A stretch of DNA of 64,000 bases, taken from NCBI RefSeq assembly GCF_001983955.1, contig NZ_CP019562.1, positions 930,001-994,000 on the forward strand. Direction: 5' to 3'. The notes beneath the pieces were generated by a model, which did no database searches, had not been told where the DNA came from, and saw only the letters and a list, made by a program, of their open reading frames with translations. Below, one piece after another: positions 1 to 9,824 of the stretch (position 1 is the stretch's first letter; every line of letters begins with the position of its first letter). The position numbers and the translations under genes are program-made. The DNA comes from Streptococcus oralis (GTDB taxonomy: Bacteria; Bacillota; Bacilli; Lactobacillales; Streptococcaceae).

Positions 1-330
1 ATTTCTGGTGGTACTGAAAATCACCTCTTCCTTGTTGATGTGACTAAGGTTGTTGAAAACGGAAAAGTGGCTCAAAACTTGCTGGATGAAGTTAATATTA
101 CCCTAAATAAAAATTCAATCCCTTACGAAACTTTGTCACCATTCAAGACAAGTGGAATTCGTATCGGAGCAGCAGCCATCACTGCACGCGGATTTGGTGA
201 AGAAGAAAGCCGTAAAGTGGCTGAACTCATCATTAAAACCCTTAAGAATGCAGAAAATGAGGCTGTCTTAGAAGAAGTGAGAAGTGAAGTCAAAGCGTTG
301 ACAGATGCCTTCCCACTATACGAGGACTAA
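1..330 (+). CDS. glyA: Serine hydroxymethyltransferase, C-terminal part
   Basis: The open frame runs in from the left edge, so only the last 109 residues are present. It reads [14 protein letters not shown] at the edge and contains [20 protein letters not shown], the conserved C-terminal region of GlyA. The enzyme is a cytosolic PLP protein that converts serine and tetrahydrofolate to glycine and methylene-THF. The PLP lysine lies upstream of the window. The next gene starts 8 bp after its stop, which suggests one operon. Family assignment is firm; nothing can be said about the missing N-terminus. Confidence 0.95.
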   Translation: MSGGTENHLFLVDVTKVVENGKVAQNLLDEVNITLNKNSIPYETLSPFKTSGIRIGAAAITARGFGEEESRKVAELIIKTLKNAENEAVLEEVRSEVKALTDAFPLYED

Positions 331-337
331 TACTTTT

Positions 338-1312
338 ATGGACATTTATATTAAGAAAGCTATTATCCATCAGTTCAGCCCGGATGATACCGAGCTGTTT
401 CTAGCGGATAAGTTTCTCAATATCACTCCAAAAATCGAGGAATACCTACGTAAAAAAATCGAACGCGTGTATTCAGATGAAGCCAAGACTGGGATTTTCG
501 AAGAAGAAAATCCCTTCTTCAATCACATCACAGATGATTTGTTGGAGACATCAGTAACCCTGGCGAATCTTTGGAAAGAGGAATTCAGTATTTCAGAAAA
601 TCTCAAGACCAATGACTTGGTTTTTGTTCAGTTTTCTAAAGAAGGCGTGGAACATTTCGCTTTCTTGCGAATTGCTCTACGGGAAACCTTGACCCACCTT
701 GGGGGAGAAGTTGATAATCCAATCAAGCTAACTCAGAATAACTTGCCTGGATTTGGAACGGGGGCTGATGAGGCCTTGGTCGTCAATCTTCAAAGTCGCA
801 AGTACCACCTGATAGAAAAACGCATCAAGTACAATGGGACTTTTTTGAACTATTTTTCAGAAAATCTCCTAGCTGTCGCACCTAAGATCTCTCCCAAGAA
901 ATCCATCAAGGAACTGGAGAAAACAGCCCAGAAAATTGCTGAGTCCTTTAACACAGATGATTTTCAGTTTCAATCCAAGGTCAAATCAGCGATTTTCAAC
1001 AATCTTGAAGAAAACAATGAGTTGTCTCCTGAGAAATTGGCTAATGATCTTTTTGATAACAATCTGACAGCTCGTTTAAGCTTTATTGACCAAGTTAAGG
1101 AAGCCGTACCAGAACCAGTCCAGTTCGATGAAATTGATGCCAGTCGTCAGCTCAAGAAATTTGAAAACCAAAAACTTTCCTTGTCAAATGGAATCGAGCT
1201 CATCGTTCCCAATAACGTCTATCAAGATGCGGAATCGGTCGAGTTTATCCAAAATGACAATGGAACCTATTCTATCTTAATCAAAAATATCGAGGATATT
1301 CAAAGTAAATAA
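338..1312 (+). CDS. Nucleoid-associated protein, NdpA/YejK-like family
   Basis: A 324-residue soluble protein that begins [13 protein letters not shown]. An in-frame upstream ATG at 305 would overlap glyA; I chose the ATG at 338 because homologues start at MDIYIK and a GAGG lies upstream. The N-terminal conserved block, the long acidic or lysine-rich middle, and a C-terminal part ending near [14 protein letters not shown] fit the streptococcal 37-kDa nucleoid-associated family. It is thought to bind nucleoid DNA, but its exact role in streptococci is unknown to me. Its stop codon overlaps the start of the next gene, so the two are probably translated together. Confidence 0.8.
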   Translation: MDIYIKKAIIHQFSPDDTELFLADKFLNITPKIEEYLRKKIERVYSDEAKTGIFEEENPFFNHITDDLLETSVTLANLWKEEFSISENLKTNDLVFVQFSKEGVEHFAFLRIALRETLTHLGGEVDNPIKLTQNNLPGFGTGADEALVVNLQSRKYHLIEKRIKYNGTFLNYFSENLLAVAPKISPKKSIKELEKTAQKIAESFNTDDFQFQSKVKSAIFNNLEENNELSPEKLANDLFDNNLTARLSFIDQVKEAVPEPVQFDEIDASRQLKKFENQKLSLSNGIELIVPNNVYQDAESVEFIQNDNGTYSILIKNIEDIQSK

Positions 1313-1914
1313 TGTTTAAATTTATAAGAAGAGTGCTTGTGCTAGCAGTCTTCCTTTTCGCAGGATACAAAGCTTATCATATCCATCAGGATGTTAAACA
1401 AGTCATGACCTACCAACCCATGGTTCGAGAAATCTTGAGCGAAAGAGATACTCCAGCCAATGAAGAGTTGGTGCTCGCCATGATTTATACCGAAACGAAG
1501 GGAAAAGAGCGGGATGTCATGCAGTCTAGTGAGTCTGCTAGTGGCGCTACCAATACCATCAATGACGATGCCTCTAGTATTCGCCAAGGGGTACAGACTT
1601 TAACAGATAATCTCTATTTGGCACAGAGCAAAGGAGTAGATGTCTGGACCGCCGTTCAAGCCTATAATTTTGGACCTGCCTATATCGACTTTATCGCTCA
1701 GAATGGCAAGGAAAATACTCTGGCCCTAGCCAAGCGTTACTCCCGAGAAACGGTCGCTCCAATCCTAGGTAATACTACAGGGAAGACCTACACCTATATC
1801 AACCCTATTTCTATCTTTCACGGAGCCGAACTCTATGAAAATGGTGGAAATTATTACTACTCGAGACAGGTTCGCTTTAATCTCTATATCATGAGATTCT
1901 TTAATTTCTTTTAA
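1312..1914 (+). CDS. pmp23: Lysozyme-like membrane protein, Pmp23-like
   Basis: A 200-residue protein with one N-terminal transmembrane segment (about residues 6-21, [17 protein letters not shown]) followed by an extracellular lysozyme-like domain. The probable catalytic glutamate lies in [10 protein letters not shown]; the downstream [14 protein letters not shown] block is typical of the family. Homologues include pneumococcal Pmp23, a peptidoglycan-hydrolase-type protein linked to septum formation. The start overlaps the stop of the preceding gene (TAATG), indicating translational coupling. A terminator follows at once. The symbol rests on recognition of the family and synteny, not on a search. 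Confidence 0.8.
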   Translation: MFKFIRRVLVLAVFLFAGYKAYHIHQDVKQVMTYQPMVREILSERDTPANEELVLAMIYTETKGKERDVMQSSESASGATNTINDDASSIRQGVQTLTDNLYLAQSKGVDVWTAVQAYNFGPAYIDFIAQNGKENTLALAKRYSRETVAPILGNTTGKTYTYINPISIFHGAELYENGGNYYYSRQVRFNLYIMRFFNFF

Positions 1915-1941
1915 ACATCTGGTTTGACCAGGTGTTTTTTC
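1915..1941 (+). terminator. Rho-independent terminator after pmp23-like gene
   Basis: Inverted repeat CATCTGGT / ACCAGGTG with a 3-nt loop followed by six T. It closes the glyA-pmp23 transcript. Confidence 0.75.
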
Positions 1942-2001
1942 ACTATAAGTTTTCTTTAAGATTGTTTTATTACCCTAGAAAGGTAAAGGAGGGAATATCC
2001 C

Positions 2002-2976
2002 ATGAGAAAGAAATTCTTTCTAACAAGTGCTGCAGTATTGTGGGCAGCAACAGCTATGACGAGTGTCCACGCAGCAACAGATGTTCAAAAAGTAATCGAT
2101 GAAACCTATGTACAACCAGAATACGTCCTAGGTTCTTCTCTATCCGAAGACCAGAAGAATCAAACTCTTAGCAAACTTGGCTATGACGCATCAAAAGACA
2201 CCAAAGATATCAAAACTATGACACCTGATATCTATTCGAAAATTATGAATGTGGCTAATGATGCTAGTCTACAGCTCTATTCGTCGGCTAAGATTCAAAA
2301 GCTAGGTGATAAGTCGCCTCTAGAGGTCAAGATTGAAACGCCAGAAAATATCACCAAGGTGACGCAGGATATGTACCGTAACGCAGCGGTGACGCTGGGA
2401 GTTGAGCATGCCAAAATCACAGTTGCAGCTCCTATACCAGTTACAGGTGAGAGCGCCCTTGCTGGGATTTACTACTCGTTAGAGGCCAATGGTGCTAAAG
2501 TTCCGCAAGCCAATAAAGATCTAGCTCAAGAGGAGCTAAAAGCCTTGTCTGATATCAATGCTGAAAACAAGGACAAGTCAGGTTACGACGCCAATAAGCT
2601 CAATGTGGCTTTGGCAGATATCAAGGCAGGAATTGCAAAGGCAAAAGAAGCCAAAGGAAATCTGACAGAAGAAGATGTCCGCAAAATCGTTGAAGACACG
2701 CTAAAAAACTACAAACTTGATCAGGTTATAACAGGAAACCAGGTCAATATCATCATCAATTTTGCACTTAACCTCTCAAAGAGTGACATTTTGAACAATG
2801 CTGATTTCACTAAAACCCTAAATGACCTCAAGGAAAGCATTGTTTCCCAAGCTGGAGATAGCTTTAAAAATATCAACCTCAACTTTGATGCCAATAAAGC
2901 GCTAGAAGACGGGGGCAACTTCTTTAGCTCCCTGTGGCAAGCCATTGTCAACTTTTTCAAGAGTTTTGGTGCTTAG
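2002..2976 (+). CDS. Secreted DUF1002 family protein
   Basis: A 324-residue protein with a clear Sec signal peptide (MRKKFFLTSAAVLWAATAMT, cleavage near VHA-AT). The body matches the DUF1002 family: a conserved region around TMTPDIYSKIMNVANDASLQ, then VAAPIPVTGESALAGIY. The C-terminus is helical and ends in a short hydrophobic stretch (FFSSLWQAIVNFFKSFG) that could be amphipathic or membrane-associated. It has a strong ribosome binding site (AAAGGAGGG). Function is unknown; it should act at the cell surface or be released. A terminator precedes it, so it is probably a single transcription unit. Confidence 0.85.
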   Translation: MRKKFFLTSAAVLWAATAMTSVHAATDVQKVIDETYVQPEYVLGSSLSEDQKNQTLSKLGYDASKDTKDIKTMTPDIYSKIMNVANDASLQLYSSAKIQKLGDKSPLEVKIETPENITKVTQDMYRNAAVTLGVEHAKITVAAPIPVTGESALAGIYYSLEANGAKVPQANKDLAQEELKALSDINAENKDKSGYDANKLNVALADIKAGIAKAKEAKGNLTEEDVRKIVEDTLKNYKLDQVITGNQVNIIINFALNLSKSDILNNADFTKTLNDLKESIVSQAGDSFKNINLNFDANKALEDGGNFFSSLWQAIVNFFKSFGA

Positions 2977-2994
2977 GTCATTTCATGATATAAT
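2964..2994 (+). promoter_or_regulatory. Extended -10 promoter for rlmD
   Basis: TGATATAAT at 2986-2994 is a perfect extended -10 (TGnTATAAT) located 57 bp before the rlmD start. The -35 region is weak (TTTTGG). It overlaps the end of the DUF1002 gene. Confidence 0.6.
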
Positions 2995-3038
2995 AGATGG
3001 TAACAGAAATGTTGCCGTCTTTTTTTGTCGGCCGATAG

Positions 3039-4406
<1,368 letters not shown>

Positions 4407-4848
4407 AACGACGAAGATTAGCATTTACTTCCGCCCATGCGATAGCTGTCCGTGATTGACAAGTGCTAGCACGCAGACAGAACGGAGATAGCGAACCGCT
4501 GAGTGTGTCGCTCTGCTCGTAAAAGCTTAGAAACCTTTGAACGAAAGGGATAATGAAAGCCTTGATTGCAAGGCTTTTTGCTTTATGGTGGGTAAGTATC
4601 AGAGTGAGAAAATTTTTGGAATGAGTAGAAGTGATAGCTAGAAATTATCAGTTTCTATTTCCATTTACCCTGTGGGTACGTGTTTGTTTCCATTGACAAG
4701 GAGTTTGTGGGAATAGAAATGTACCCACCTTGTTTGAATCAAGTGAAGTGTAGTTGAAGGAAATCTGTTGAAAGCAATACTTCATTTTACCGAATAAGTA
4801 ATAATTTAGGCAACTTCAAATCGATTAAAAAAAACTATTTTAAAGGTT
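4407..4848. other. Non-coding island boundary region
   Basis: No credible gene was found. The stretch 4407-4550 is locally GC-richer than its surroundings and unrecognised. A terminator lies at 4556-4579. Between 4648 and 4742 there are imperfect inverted repeats: TTTCTATTTCC pairs with GGGAATAGAAA (one mismatch) and GTGGGTAC pairs with GTACCCAC. These could form a cruciform or be a decayed transfer-origin or element-end structure; I cannot decide which. Confidence 0.5.
4556..4579 (+). terminator. Rho-independent terminator downstream of rlmD
   Basis: AAAGCCTT-gattgc-AAGGCTTTTT. A nearly identical terminator with the same flanks (ataatgaaa) occurs at 11564-11590 after the peptidase E remnant. 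Confidence 0.8.
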
Positions 4849-4879
4849 AAGAGTAGACAAAAATTGTCCACTCTTTTTT
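4849..4879 (+). terminator. Rho-independent terminator
   Basis: AAGAGTAGAC / GTCCACTCTT stem with one mismatch and a 7-nt loop, followed by T residues. It insulates the recombinase remnant and mef leader from upstream reading. Confidence 0.65.
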
Positions 4880-4920
4880 GCAAACTCAATTTATCAATAA
4901 ATGAAATGAGGGAATGTAAA

Positions 4921-5091
4921 ATGAAATATTTTGAGGTTGAGTTAGAAAATCCTGATGAATTTTTAAAACTACAAACAGAAGATTTTGTGAAAGCTAATCG
5001 CTTGCTACTAAGGAAGATAATCCAGAGCGTTACAGTCTATGAAGAAAACTTCGTCATATCCTTTAAATCTGGCATCGAATTGGAAGTATGA
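4921..5091 (+). pseudogene. Remnant of a large serine recombinase, C-terminal tail
   Basis: A 56-codon frame starting MKYFEVELENPDEF with GGGA upstream. Its end, LLLRKIIQSVTVYEENFVIS then FKSGIELEV, closely resembles the last beta-strand region of large serine recombinases of the Tn916/Tn5252-Tn1207 element world, which commonly end in a phrase like KVTVYEDNFIVEFKSGIE. No resolvase catalytic domain (serine, YSR-type motif) is present, so it cannot be active. It lies just upstream of the mef leader, where Tn1207-type elements carry recombinase genes. The alternative is a short independent gene of unknown function. Family assignment is inference from the tail alone. Confidence 0.55.
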
Positions 5092-5113
5092 GTCTCATTC
5101 CATAACTTTTATA

Positions 5114-5142
5114 TTGAACATATCATCTTGTTGTGTTATACT
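5114..5142 (+). promoter_or_regulatory. mef promoter
   Basis: TTGAAC (5114-5119), 17-bp spacer, TATACT (5137-5142). It lies about 40 bp before the leader peptide and fits the inducible promoter known upstream of mef in Mega/Tn1207-type elements. Confidence 0.8.
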
Positions 5143-5182
5143 ATAAATTGATATAAACAAAGATGTAGGAGGAACCGAAACT

Positions 5183-5209
5183 ATGACAGCCTCAATGCGT
5201 TTAAGATAA
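5183..5209 (+). CDS. mef leader peptide MTASMRLR
   Basis: An eight-codon frame, MTASMRLR, preceded by GGAGGAACC. It is identical to the leader peptide described for mef(E) of the Mega element. There, a macrolide-bound ribosome stalls in the leader and prevents formation of a downstream terminator, allowing transcription into mef. It is too short for ordinary gene calling. Downstream is the attenuator at 5371-5415. Confidence 0.88.
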   Translation: MTASMRLR

Positions 5210-5370
5210 GCTGGCAATAAAAAAAGCAGAATCTATACCCGATGATAGGCTTTTTTGTTGTGCTTATTTATACGATATTGAGCATTCATTAGTTACGGTG
5301 AGGATATTGGTTATTTAACTATACCTTTATTTAACTATGTCTTTAATATGAATGTTTCCAAATTGTATGT

Positions 5371-5415
5371 ATGCAGACCAAAAGCCACATTGTGGGGTTT
5401 GGCCTGCATTTTTTA
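5371..5415 (+). promoter_or_regulatory. Transcription attenuator of mef
   Basis: ATGCAG-A-CC pairs with GGCCTGCAT around a loop containing AAAGCCAC / GTGGGGTTT, followed by TTTTTT. It is a long Rho-independent terminator placed between the leader peptide and mef. An earlier hairpin-like AAAAAGC..GGCTTTTTT lies at 5220-5256 and may be the competing structure. Confidence 0.75.
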
Positions 5416-5476
5416 TTGCCTAGAATGCTATTCAAAATAGAAATTCAAGCAAAATAATATGCAGGAGATAATATAA

Positions 5477-6694
5477 ATGGAAAAATACAACAATTGGAAA
5501 CGAAAATTTTATGCAATATGGGCAGGGCAAGCAGTATCATTAATCACTAGTGCCATCCTGCAAATGGCGATTATTTTTTACCTTACAGAAAAAACAGGAT
5601 CTGCGATGGTCTTGTCTATGGCTTCATTAGTAGGTTTTTTACCCTATGCGATTTTGGGACCTGCCATTGGTGTGCTAGTGGATCGTCATGATAGGAAGAA
5701 GATAATGATTGGTGCCGATTTAATTATCGCAGCAGCTGGTGCAGTGCTTGCTATTGTTGCATTCTGTATGGAGCTACCTGTCTGGATGATTATGATAGTA
5801 TTGTTTATCCGTAGCATTGGAACAGCTTTTCATACCCCAGCACTCAATGCGGTTACACCACTTTTAGTACCAGAAGAACAGCTAACGAAATGCGCAGGCT
5901 ATAGTCAGTCTTTGCAGTCTATAAGCTATATTGTTAGTCCGGCAGTTGCAGCACTCTTATACTCCGTTTGGGATTTAAATGCTATTATTGCCATCGACGT
6001 ATTGGGTGCTGTGATTGCATCTATTACGGTAGCAATTGTACGTATACCTAAGCTGGGTAATCAAGTGCAAAGTTTAGAACCAAATTTCATAAGGGAGATG
6101 AAAGAAGGAGTTGTGGTTCTGAGACAAAACAAAGGATTGTTTGCCTTATTACTCTTAGGAACACTATATACTTTTGTTTATATGCCAATCAATGCACTAT
6201 TTCCTTTAATAAGCATGGAACACTTTAATGGAACGCCTGTGCATATTTCTATTACGGAAATTTCCTTTGCATTTGGGATGCTAGCAGGAGGCTTATTATT
6301 AGGAAGATTAGGGGGCTTCGAAAAGCATGTATTACTAATAACAAGTTCATTTTTTATAATGGGGATAAGCTTAACCATTTCAGGATTACTTCCCCAAAGT
6401 GGATTTTTCATTTTTGTAGTCTGCTGTGCAATAATGGGGCTTTCTGTTCCGTTTTACAGCGGTGTGCAAACAGCTCTTTTTCAGGAGAAAATTAAGCCTG
6501 AATATTTAGGACGTGTATTTTCTTTAACTGGAAGTATCATGTCTCTTGCTATGCCAATTGGATTAATTCTTTCTGCACTCTTTGCTGATAGAATCGGTGT
6601 AAATCATTGGTTTTTACTATCAGGTATTTTAATTATTTGCATTGCAATAGTTTGCCCAATGATAAATGAGATTAGAAAATTAGATTTAAAATAA
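5477..6694 (+). CDS. mef: Macrolide efflux MFS transporter, Mef(A)/Mef(E) class
   Basis: A 405-residue, 12-TM major facilitator that exports 14- and 15-membered macrolides; with Msr(D) it gives the M resistance phenotype. It starts MEKYNNWKRKFYAIWAGQA, has the MFS motif GVLVDRHDRKK after TM2, and ends NEIRKLDLK. From memory parts of the sequence look closer to Mef(A) and others to Mef(E), so I do not assign a subclass; a mosaic is possible. GC content is low compared with core genes and no integrase is attached. It is under leader-peptide attenuation and followed after 20 bp by the msr(D) leader. Family identity is firm. Confidence 0.95.
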   Translation: MEKYNNWKRKFYAIWAGQAVSLITSAILQMAIIFYLTEKTGSAMVLSMASLVGFLPYAILGPAIGVLVDRHDRKKIMIGADLIIAAAGAVLAIVAFCMELPVWMIMIVLFIRSIGTAFHTPALNAVTPLLVPEEQLTKCAGYSQSLQSISYIVSPAVAALLYSVWDLNAIIAIDVLGAVIASITVAIVRIPKLGNQVQSLEPNFIREMKEGVVVLRQNKGLFALLLLGTLYTFVYMPINALFPLISMEHFNGTPVHISITEISFAFGMLAGGLLLGRLGGFEKHVLLITSSFFIMGISLTISGLLPQSGFFIFVVCCAIMGLSVPFYSGVQTALFQEKIKPEYLGRVFSLTGSIMSLAMPIGLILSALFADRIGVNHWFLLSGILIICIAIVCPMINEIRKLDLK

Positions 6695-6714
6695 ACAATA
6701 TTGGAGGGATATTT

Positions 6715-6735
6715 ATGTATCTTATTTTCATGTAA
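6715..6735 (+). CDS. msr(D) leader peptide MYLIFM
   Basis: A six-codon frame MYLIFM with TTGGAGGGAT upstream. It is identical to the leader peptide known to control msr(D), where stalling of a macrolide-bound ribosome disrupts a terminator. It sits 20 bp after the mef stop and 79 bp before msr(D). Confidence 0.87.
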   Translation: MYLIFM

Positions 6736-6740
6736 TTCTT

Positions 6741-6769
6741 CCTGCTAAAATCGCAGGGTTTTTCCTGCG
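6741..6769 (+). promoter_or_regulatory. msr(D) attenuator with competing stems
   Basis: CGCAGG (6752-6757) can pair with CCTGCG (6764-6769) across GTTTTT, or GCAGG can pair instead with CCTGC at 6741-6745. The two structures are mutually exclusive, as expected for an attenuator linked to the leader just upstream. Confidence 0.7.
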
Positions 6770-6813
6770 TACAAGCAAATGAAAGCATGCGATTATAGAC
6801 AGGAGGAAATGTT

Positions 6814-8277
6814 ATGGAATTAATATTAAAAGCAAAAGACATTCGTGTGGAATTCAAAGGACGCGATGTTTTAGATATAAATGAATTAGAAGTATATGAT
6901 TATGACCGTATTGGTTTAGTAGGAGCAAATGGTGCTGGAAAAAGCACTTTACTCAGGGTACTTTTAGGAGAATTAACTCCCCCAGGATGTAAAATGAATC
7001 GTCTGGGTGAACTTGCCTATATTCCCCAGTTGGACGAAGTAACTCTGCAGGAGGAAAAAGATTTTGCACTTGTAGGCAAGCTAGGTGTTGAGCAATTAAA
7101 TATACAGACTATGAGCGGTGGTGAAGAAACAAGGCTTAAAATAGCACAGGCCTTATCGGCACAGGTTCATGGTATTTTAGCGGATGAACCTACGAGCCAT
7201 TTAGACCGTGAAGGAATTGATTTTCTAATAGGACAGCTAAAATATTTTACAGGTGCACTGTTAGTTATTAGCCATGACCGCTATTTTCTTGATGAAATAG
7301 TAGATAAAATATGGGAACTGAAAGATGGCAAAATCACTGAGTATTGGGGAAACTATTCTGATTATCTTCGTCAGAAAGAGGAAGAACGTAAGAGCCAAGC
7401 TGCAGAATACGAACAATTTATTGCGGAACGTGCCCGATTGGAAAGGGCTGCGGAGGAAAAGCGAAAACAGGCTCGTAAAATAGAACAGAAGGCAAAAGGT
7501 TCTTCAAAGAAAAAAAGTACTGAAGACGGAGGGCGTTTAGCTCATCAAAAATCAATAGGAAGTAAGGAAAAAAAGATGTATAATGCTGCTAAAACCCTAG
7601 AGCACAGGATTGCGGCCTTAGGAAAAGTAGAAGCTCCGGAAGGCATTCGCAGAATTCGTTTCAGGCAAAGTAAAGCATTGGAGCTCCATAATCCATACCC
7701 TATAGTCGGTGCAGAAATTAATAAAGTATTTGGGGATAAGGCTCTGTTTGAAAATGCATCTTTTCAAATTCCGTTAGGAGCAAAAGTGGCGTTAACTGGT
7801 GGTAATGGAATCGGAAAAACAACTTTAATCCAAATGATCTTAAACCATGAAGAAGGAATTTCTATTTCGCCTAAGGCAAAAATAGGTTACTTTGCACAGA
7901 ATGGTTACAAGTACAACAGTAATCAGAATGTTATGGAGTTTATGCAGAAGGATTGTGACTACAATATATCAGAAATTCGTTCAGTGCTAGCATCTATGGG
8001 GTTCAAACAGAACGATATTGGAAAAAGTTTATCTGTTTTAAGCGGTGGAGAAATTATAAAATTGTTGCTTGCTAAAATGCTCATGGGTAGATATAACATC
8101 CTAATAATGGATGAACCCAGTAACTTCCTTGACATACCAAGTTTAGAGGCTTTGGAAATACTAATGAAGGAGTACACCGGAACTATCGTGTTTATCACCC
8201 ACGATAAACGATTACTCGAAAATGTAGCAGATGTAGTTTATGAAATTAGAGATAAGAAAATAAATCTGAAACATTAA
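6814..8277 (+). CDS. msr(D): ABC-F ribosomal protection protein Msr(D)
   Basis: A 487-residue protein with two ABC ATPase domains and no membrane segments, the ABC-F layout. Domain 1 has Walker [10 protein letters not shown], signature [12 protein letters not shown] and Walker [13 protein letters not shown]. The linker (about residues 185-265) is a charged helical pair that would reach the peptidyl-transferase centre. Domain 2 has [19 protein letters not shown] and [12 protein letters not shown]. Such proteins displace macrolides and ketolides from the 50S subunit. It has a strong site (CAGGAGG) and its own leader and attenuator. It pairs functionally with mef upstream. Confidence 0.95.
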
Positions 8278-8365
8278 ATTTAAGGTAGTCGCTGGTCAGT
8301 ATAGTCTGTTCTGGTTGGCGACTCCATTGTTAAAGAGTATAAAGACTTTAGATTTTATGAATATT

Positions 8366-8402
8366 AAAAATAGGAACAGTCAATTGAACTGCTCCTATTT
8401 TT
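8366..8402. terminator. Bidirectional terminator between msr(D) and the DUF5960 gene
   Basis: AAAAATAGGAACAGT pairs with ACTGCTCCTATTTTT (one mismatch), loop CAATTGA. It serves convergent transcription: msr(D) on + and the DUF5960 gene on -. A further inverted repeat, AGTCGC / GCGACT, lies at 8288-8323. Confidence 0.8.
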
Positions 8403-8694
8403 CTGCTAAATATATTGTAGTTTTCTTATATGTATAATGATAGATTAGCGGATTCTCATCTACGGTACTTACTTCAAATATGAAGAAGTGATCGCGGTTA
8501 TCTCTGGACTTTTCCTTATTGAGGACAAAGTAATTCTTACGTGAAGTCGCCATTGTTTTTAGGATATCATCAGTTAGGAAGGTCAATGGAATATTCATGT
8601 TAGAGTAGCGGTAGAAGTCACGTTCAAAATCTTGGTAGCTCTCGCTATAATAGTCCATTTGTAGGTGATTACGCTGAAACTCAAGCTGATTCAT
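8395..8694 (-). CDS. DUF5960 family protein of the mef/msr element
   Basis: A 99-residue soluble protein starting MNQLEFQRNHLQMDYYSE. I chose this ATG because AGGAGG lies 7 nt upstream; a longer frame begins 24 nt earlier without support. It overlaps the end of the YolD-like gene by 14 nt, so the two are co-translated. Homologues accompany umuC-type SOS operons in Tn5252, Mega and Tn1207-type elements. Molecular function unknown. Confidence 0.75.
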   Translation of the reverse strand: MNQLEFQRNHLQMDYYSESYQDFERDFYRYSNMNIPLTFLTDDILKTMATSRKNYFVLNKEKSRDNRDHFFIFEVSTVDENPLIYHYTYKKTTIYLAEK

Positions 8695-9049
8695 AGAGCA
8701 CCTCCTCGACAAGTTCAATACTAATAATGTCTTTTAATTTCAAATTGATGTGACCTGTTGTAGTTTTTATCAAAATGAAATCTTTGGTCAGACTTGGTAT
8801 TGTTCCAGTGTAGGAAACACGCTTGTTTTTTTCAATCACTTGAATGCGTGTGCGTAGCTGCCCGGCGTATACTTGACTGAGGAGTAATAATTTCTTCTCT
8901 AGTGATAAGTCAGACATGTACGTTACTTTGTTTGTATCATCAGAGAGTGCTGATGCATGTTCAGATAGGAAAAAGCCCATCCATTTTTGCATCTTTGTAT
9001 CCTGGTACTCTCTTGCTGATTGAAATGGTAAATATGAACGGTCAATCAT
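8681..9049 (-). CDS. YolD-like protein
   Basis: A 122-residue protein with the YolD-like arrangement: RSYLPFQSAREYQDTKMQKW at the N-terminus and a C-terminal small-barrel region (TGTIPSLTKDFILIKTTTGH). YolD-like proteins are encoded next to UmuC-type Y-family polymerases in Firmicutes and are suspected to assist or control them, by analogy with UmuD; that role is not shown here. Order on the minus strand is umuC remnant, 111-aa protein, YolD-like, DUF5960, the classical SOS cassette of streptococcal mobile elements. Confidence 0.78.
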   Translation of the reverse strand: MIDRSYLPFQSAREYQDTKMQKWMGFFLSEHASALSDDTNKVTYMSDLSLEKKLLLLSQVYAGQLRTRIQVIEKNKRVSYTGTIPSLTKDFILIKTTTGHINLKLKDIISIELVEEVLYESA

Positions 9050-9061
9050 ATCAAATCCTTT

Positions 9062-9397
9062 CTATGCAGAGGCAAGGGTATTTTTATCAAATTGAATCGT
9101 AAAACCTTGAATTCCCCCACCTGTGTAACATTCTTTAAAGCGATTGATTACCTCAGTATAGATTATCACAGATGAGCTTGTTGGCTTAATGCTAAATGTA
9201 AATTCCAATGGTAATCGGTTTTCAGATTTAGCATGTACTAGTCGTATCGATATTTCAGTTGTTTTGAGTTTTCTCTGACGAAGTTTTGAAGTTGCTGTTT
9301 CAACGATTCCATGTAAAAATCTTTCAAGCATTTCAATATCATTACATCCTTTGCTACGGATTTCTGAAAATTGTACTGTATTTTTTTCTTGTTTCAT
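9062..9397 (-). CDS. Conserved SOS-cassette protein of unknown function
   Basis: A 111-residue protein starting MKQEKNTVQFSEIRSKGCND. Its start overlaps the umuC remnant stop by 4 nt (ATGA-type coupling) and it precedes the YolD-like gene by 12 bp. It contains no recognised catalytic motif; predicted mixed alpha/beta with a tail ending in GGGIQGFTIQFDKNTLAS. Homologues occur at this position in umuC cassettes of streptococcal elements. Function unknown. It remains open although the upstream umuC is broken, so expression now depends on whatever reads through. Confidence 0.65.
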   Translation of the reverse strand: MKQEKNTVQFSEIRSKGCNDIEMLERFLHGIVETATSKLRQRKLKTTEISIRLVHAKSENRLPLEFTFSIKPTSSSVIIYTEVINRFKECYTGGGIQGFTIQFDKNTLASA

Positions 9398-9824
9398 TTT
9401 AATCCCTCCAATCCACCCGCGGAATGACCACCGATAAGTTTACTGCGTTCAATATTTCTGGAACCTTCAGTTAGGACGGTTCCTTTTTGTATGGCTAAAA
9501 AACCAAACTGTTCTCTGACAACATCAATAGCTGTCTGAAGTCTATTATCTTTTTCAATTTGTTCTACATCATCAAAGAGTGATAGTAGAGTATAGCTTTC
9601 ATCTACGAAGCCACTATAAGATACACCAATTTGTCTCACTGCACCAGAGGTGTATTTTTTCGGAATAATACAAGTACATGACTCACCATTGTTTTGGGGA
9701 GATTTGCGGGTTCAATTTTATTCTGAGCATTTATAGATTTTTTCATCTCAGTCCTAGAATAGCCAATATGAATAGAAACGACAGTAGTCAATACTAGGGC
9801 TACTGTTCCGTTCCACAGTATCAT
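9394..9824 (-). pseudogene. umuC: umuC-like Y-family polymerase remnant, truncated and frameshifted
   Basis: Two frames together give the C-terminal little-finger part of a UmuC/ImpB/MucB polymerase: VVSIHIGYSRTEMKKSIN, then VRQIGVSYSGFVDESYTLLS and GSRNIERSKLIGGHSAGG. The frame changes at an A6 run (minus strand; T6 at 9655-9660), where seven A would restore CGA AAA AAA TAC. The catalytic palm, with its DxD carboxylates, is absent: sequence upstream of 9790 is unrelated, and at 9806 the 118-bp att-type repeat begins. So the gene is doubly dead. Truncated umuC at this end is a feature of Mega/Tn1207-type modules. Confidence 0.8.

Noticed and set aside
1086-1280. Alternative + frame inside the nucleoid-protein gene
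   Set aside because: Overlaps a conserved gene in another frame and has no site or homology.
4407-4550. GC-richer segment considered as a tRNA or small RNA gene
   Set aside because: No cloverleaf, no anticodon arm, no CCA-type end; only weak hairpins.
5477-9824. An intact transposon carrying mef/msr(D)
   Set aside because: No transposase or integrase, recombinase and umuC are truncated, and terminal repeats of a transposon were not found; I treat it as a module inside a decayed island.
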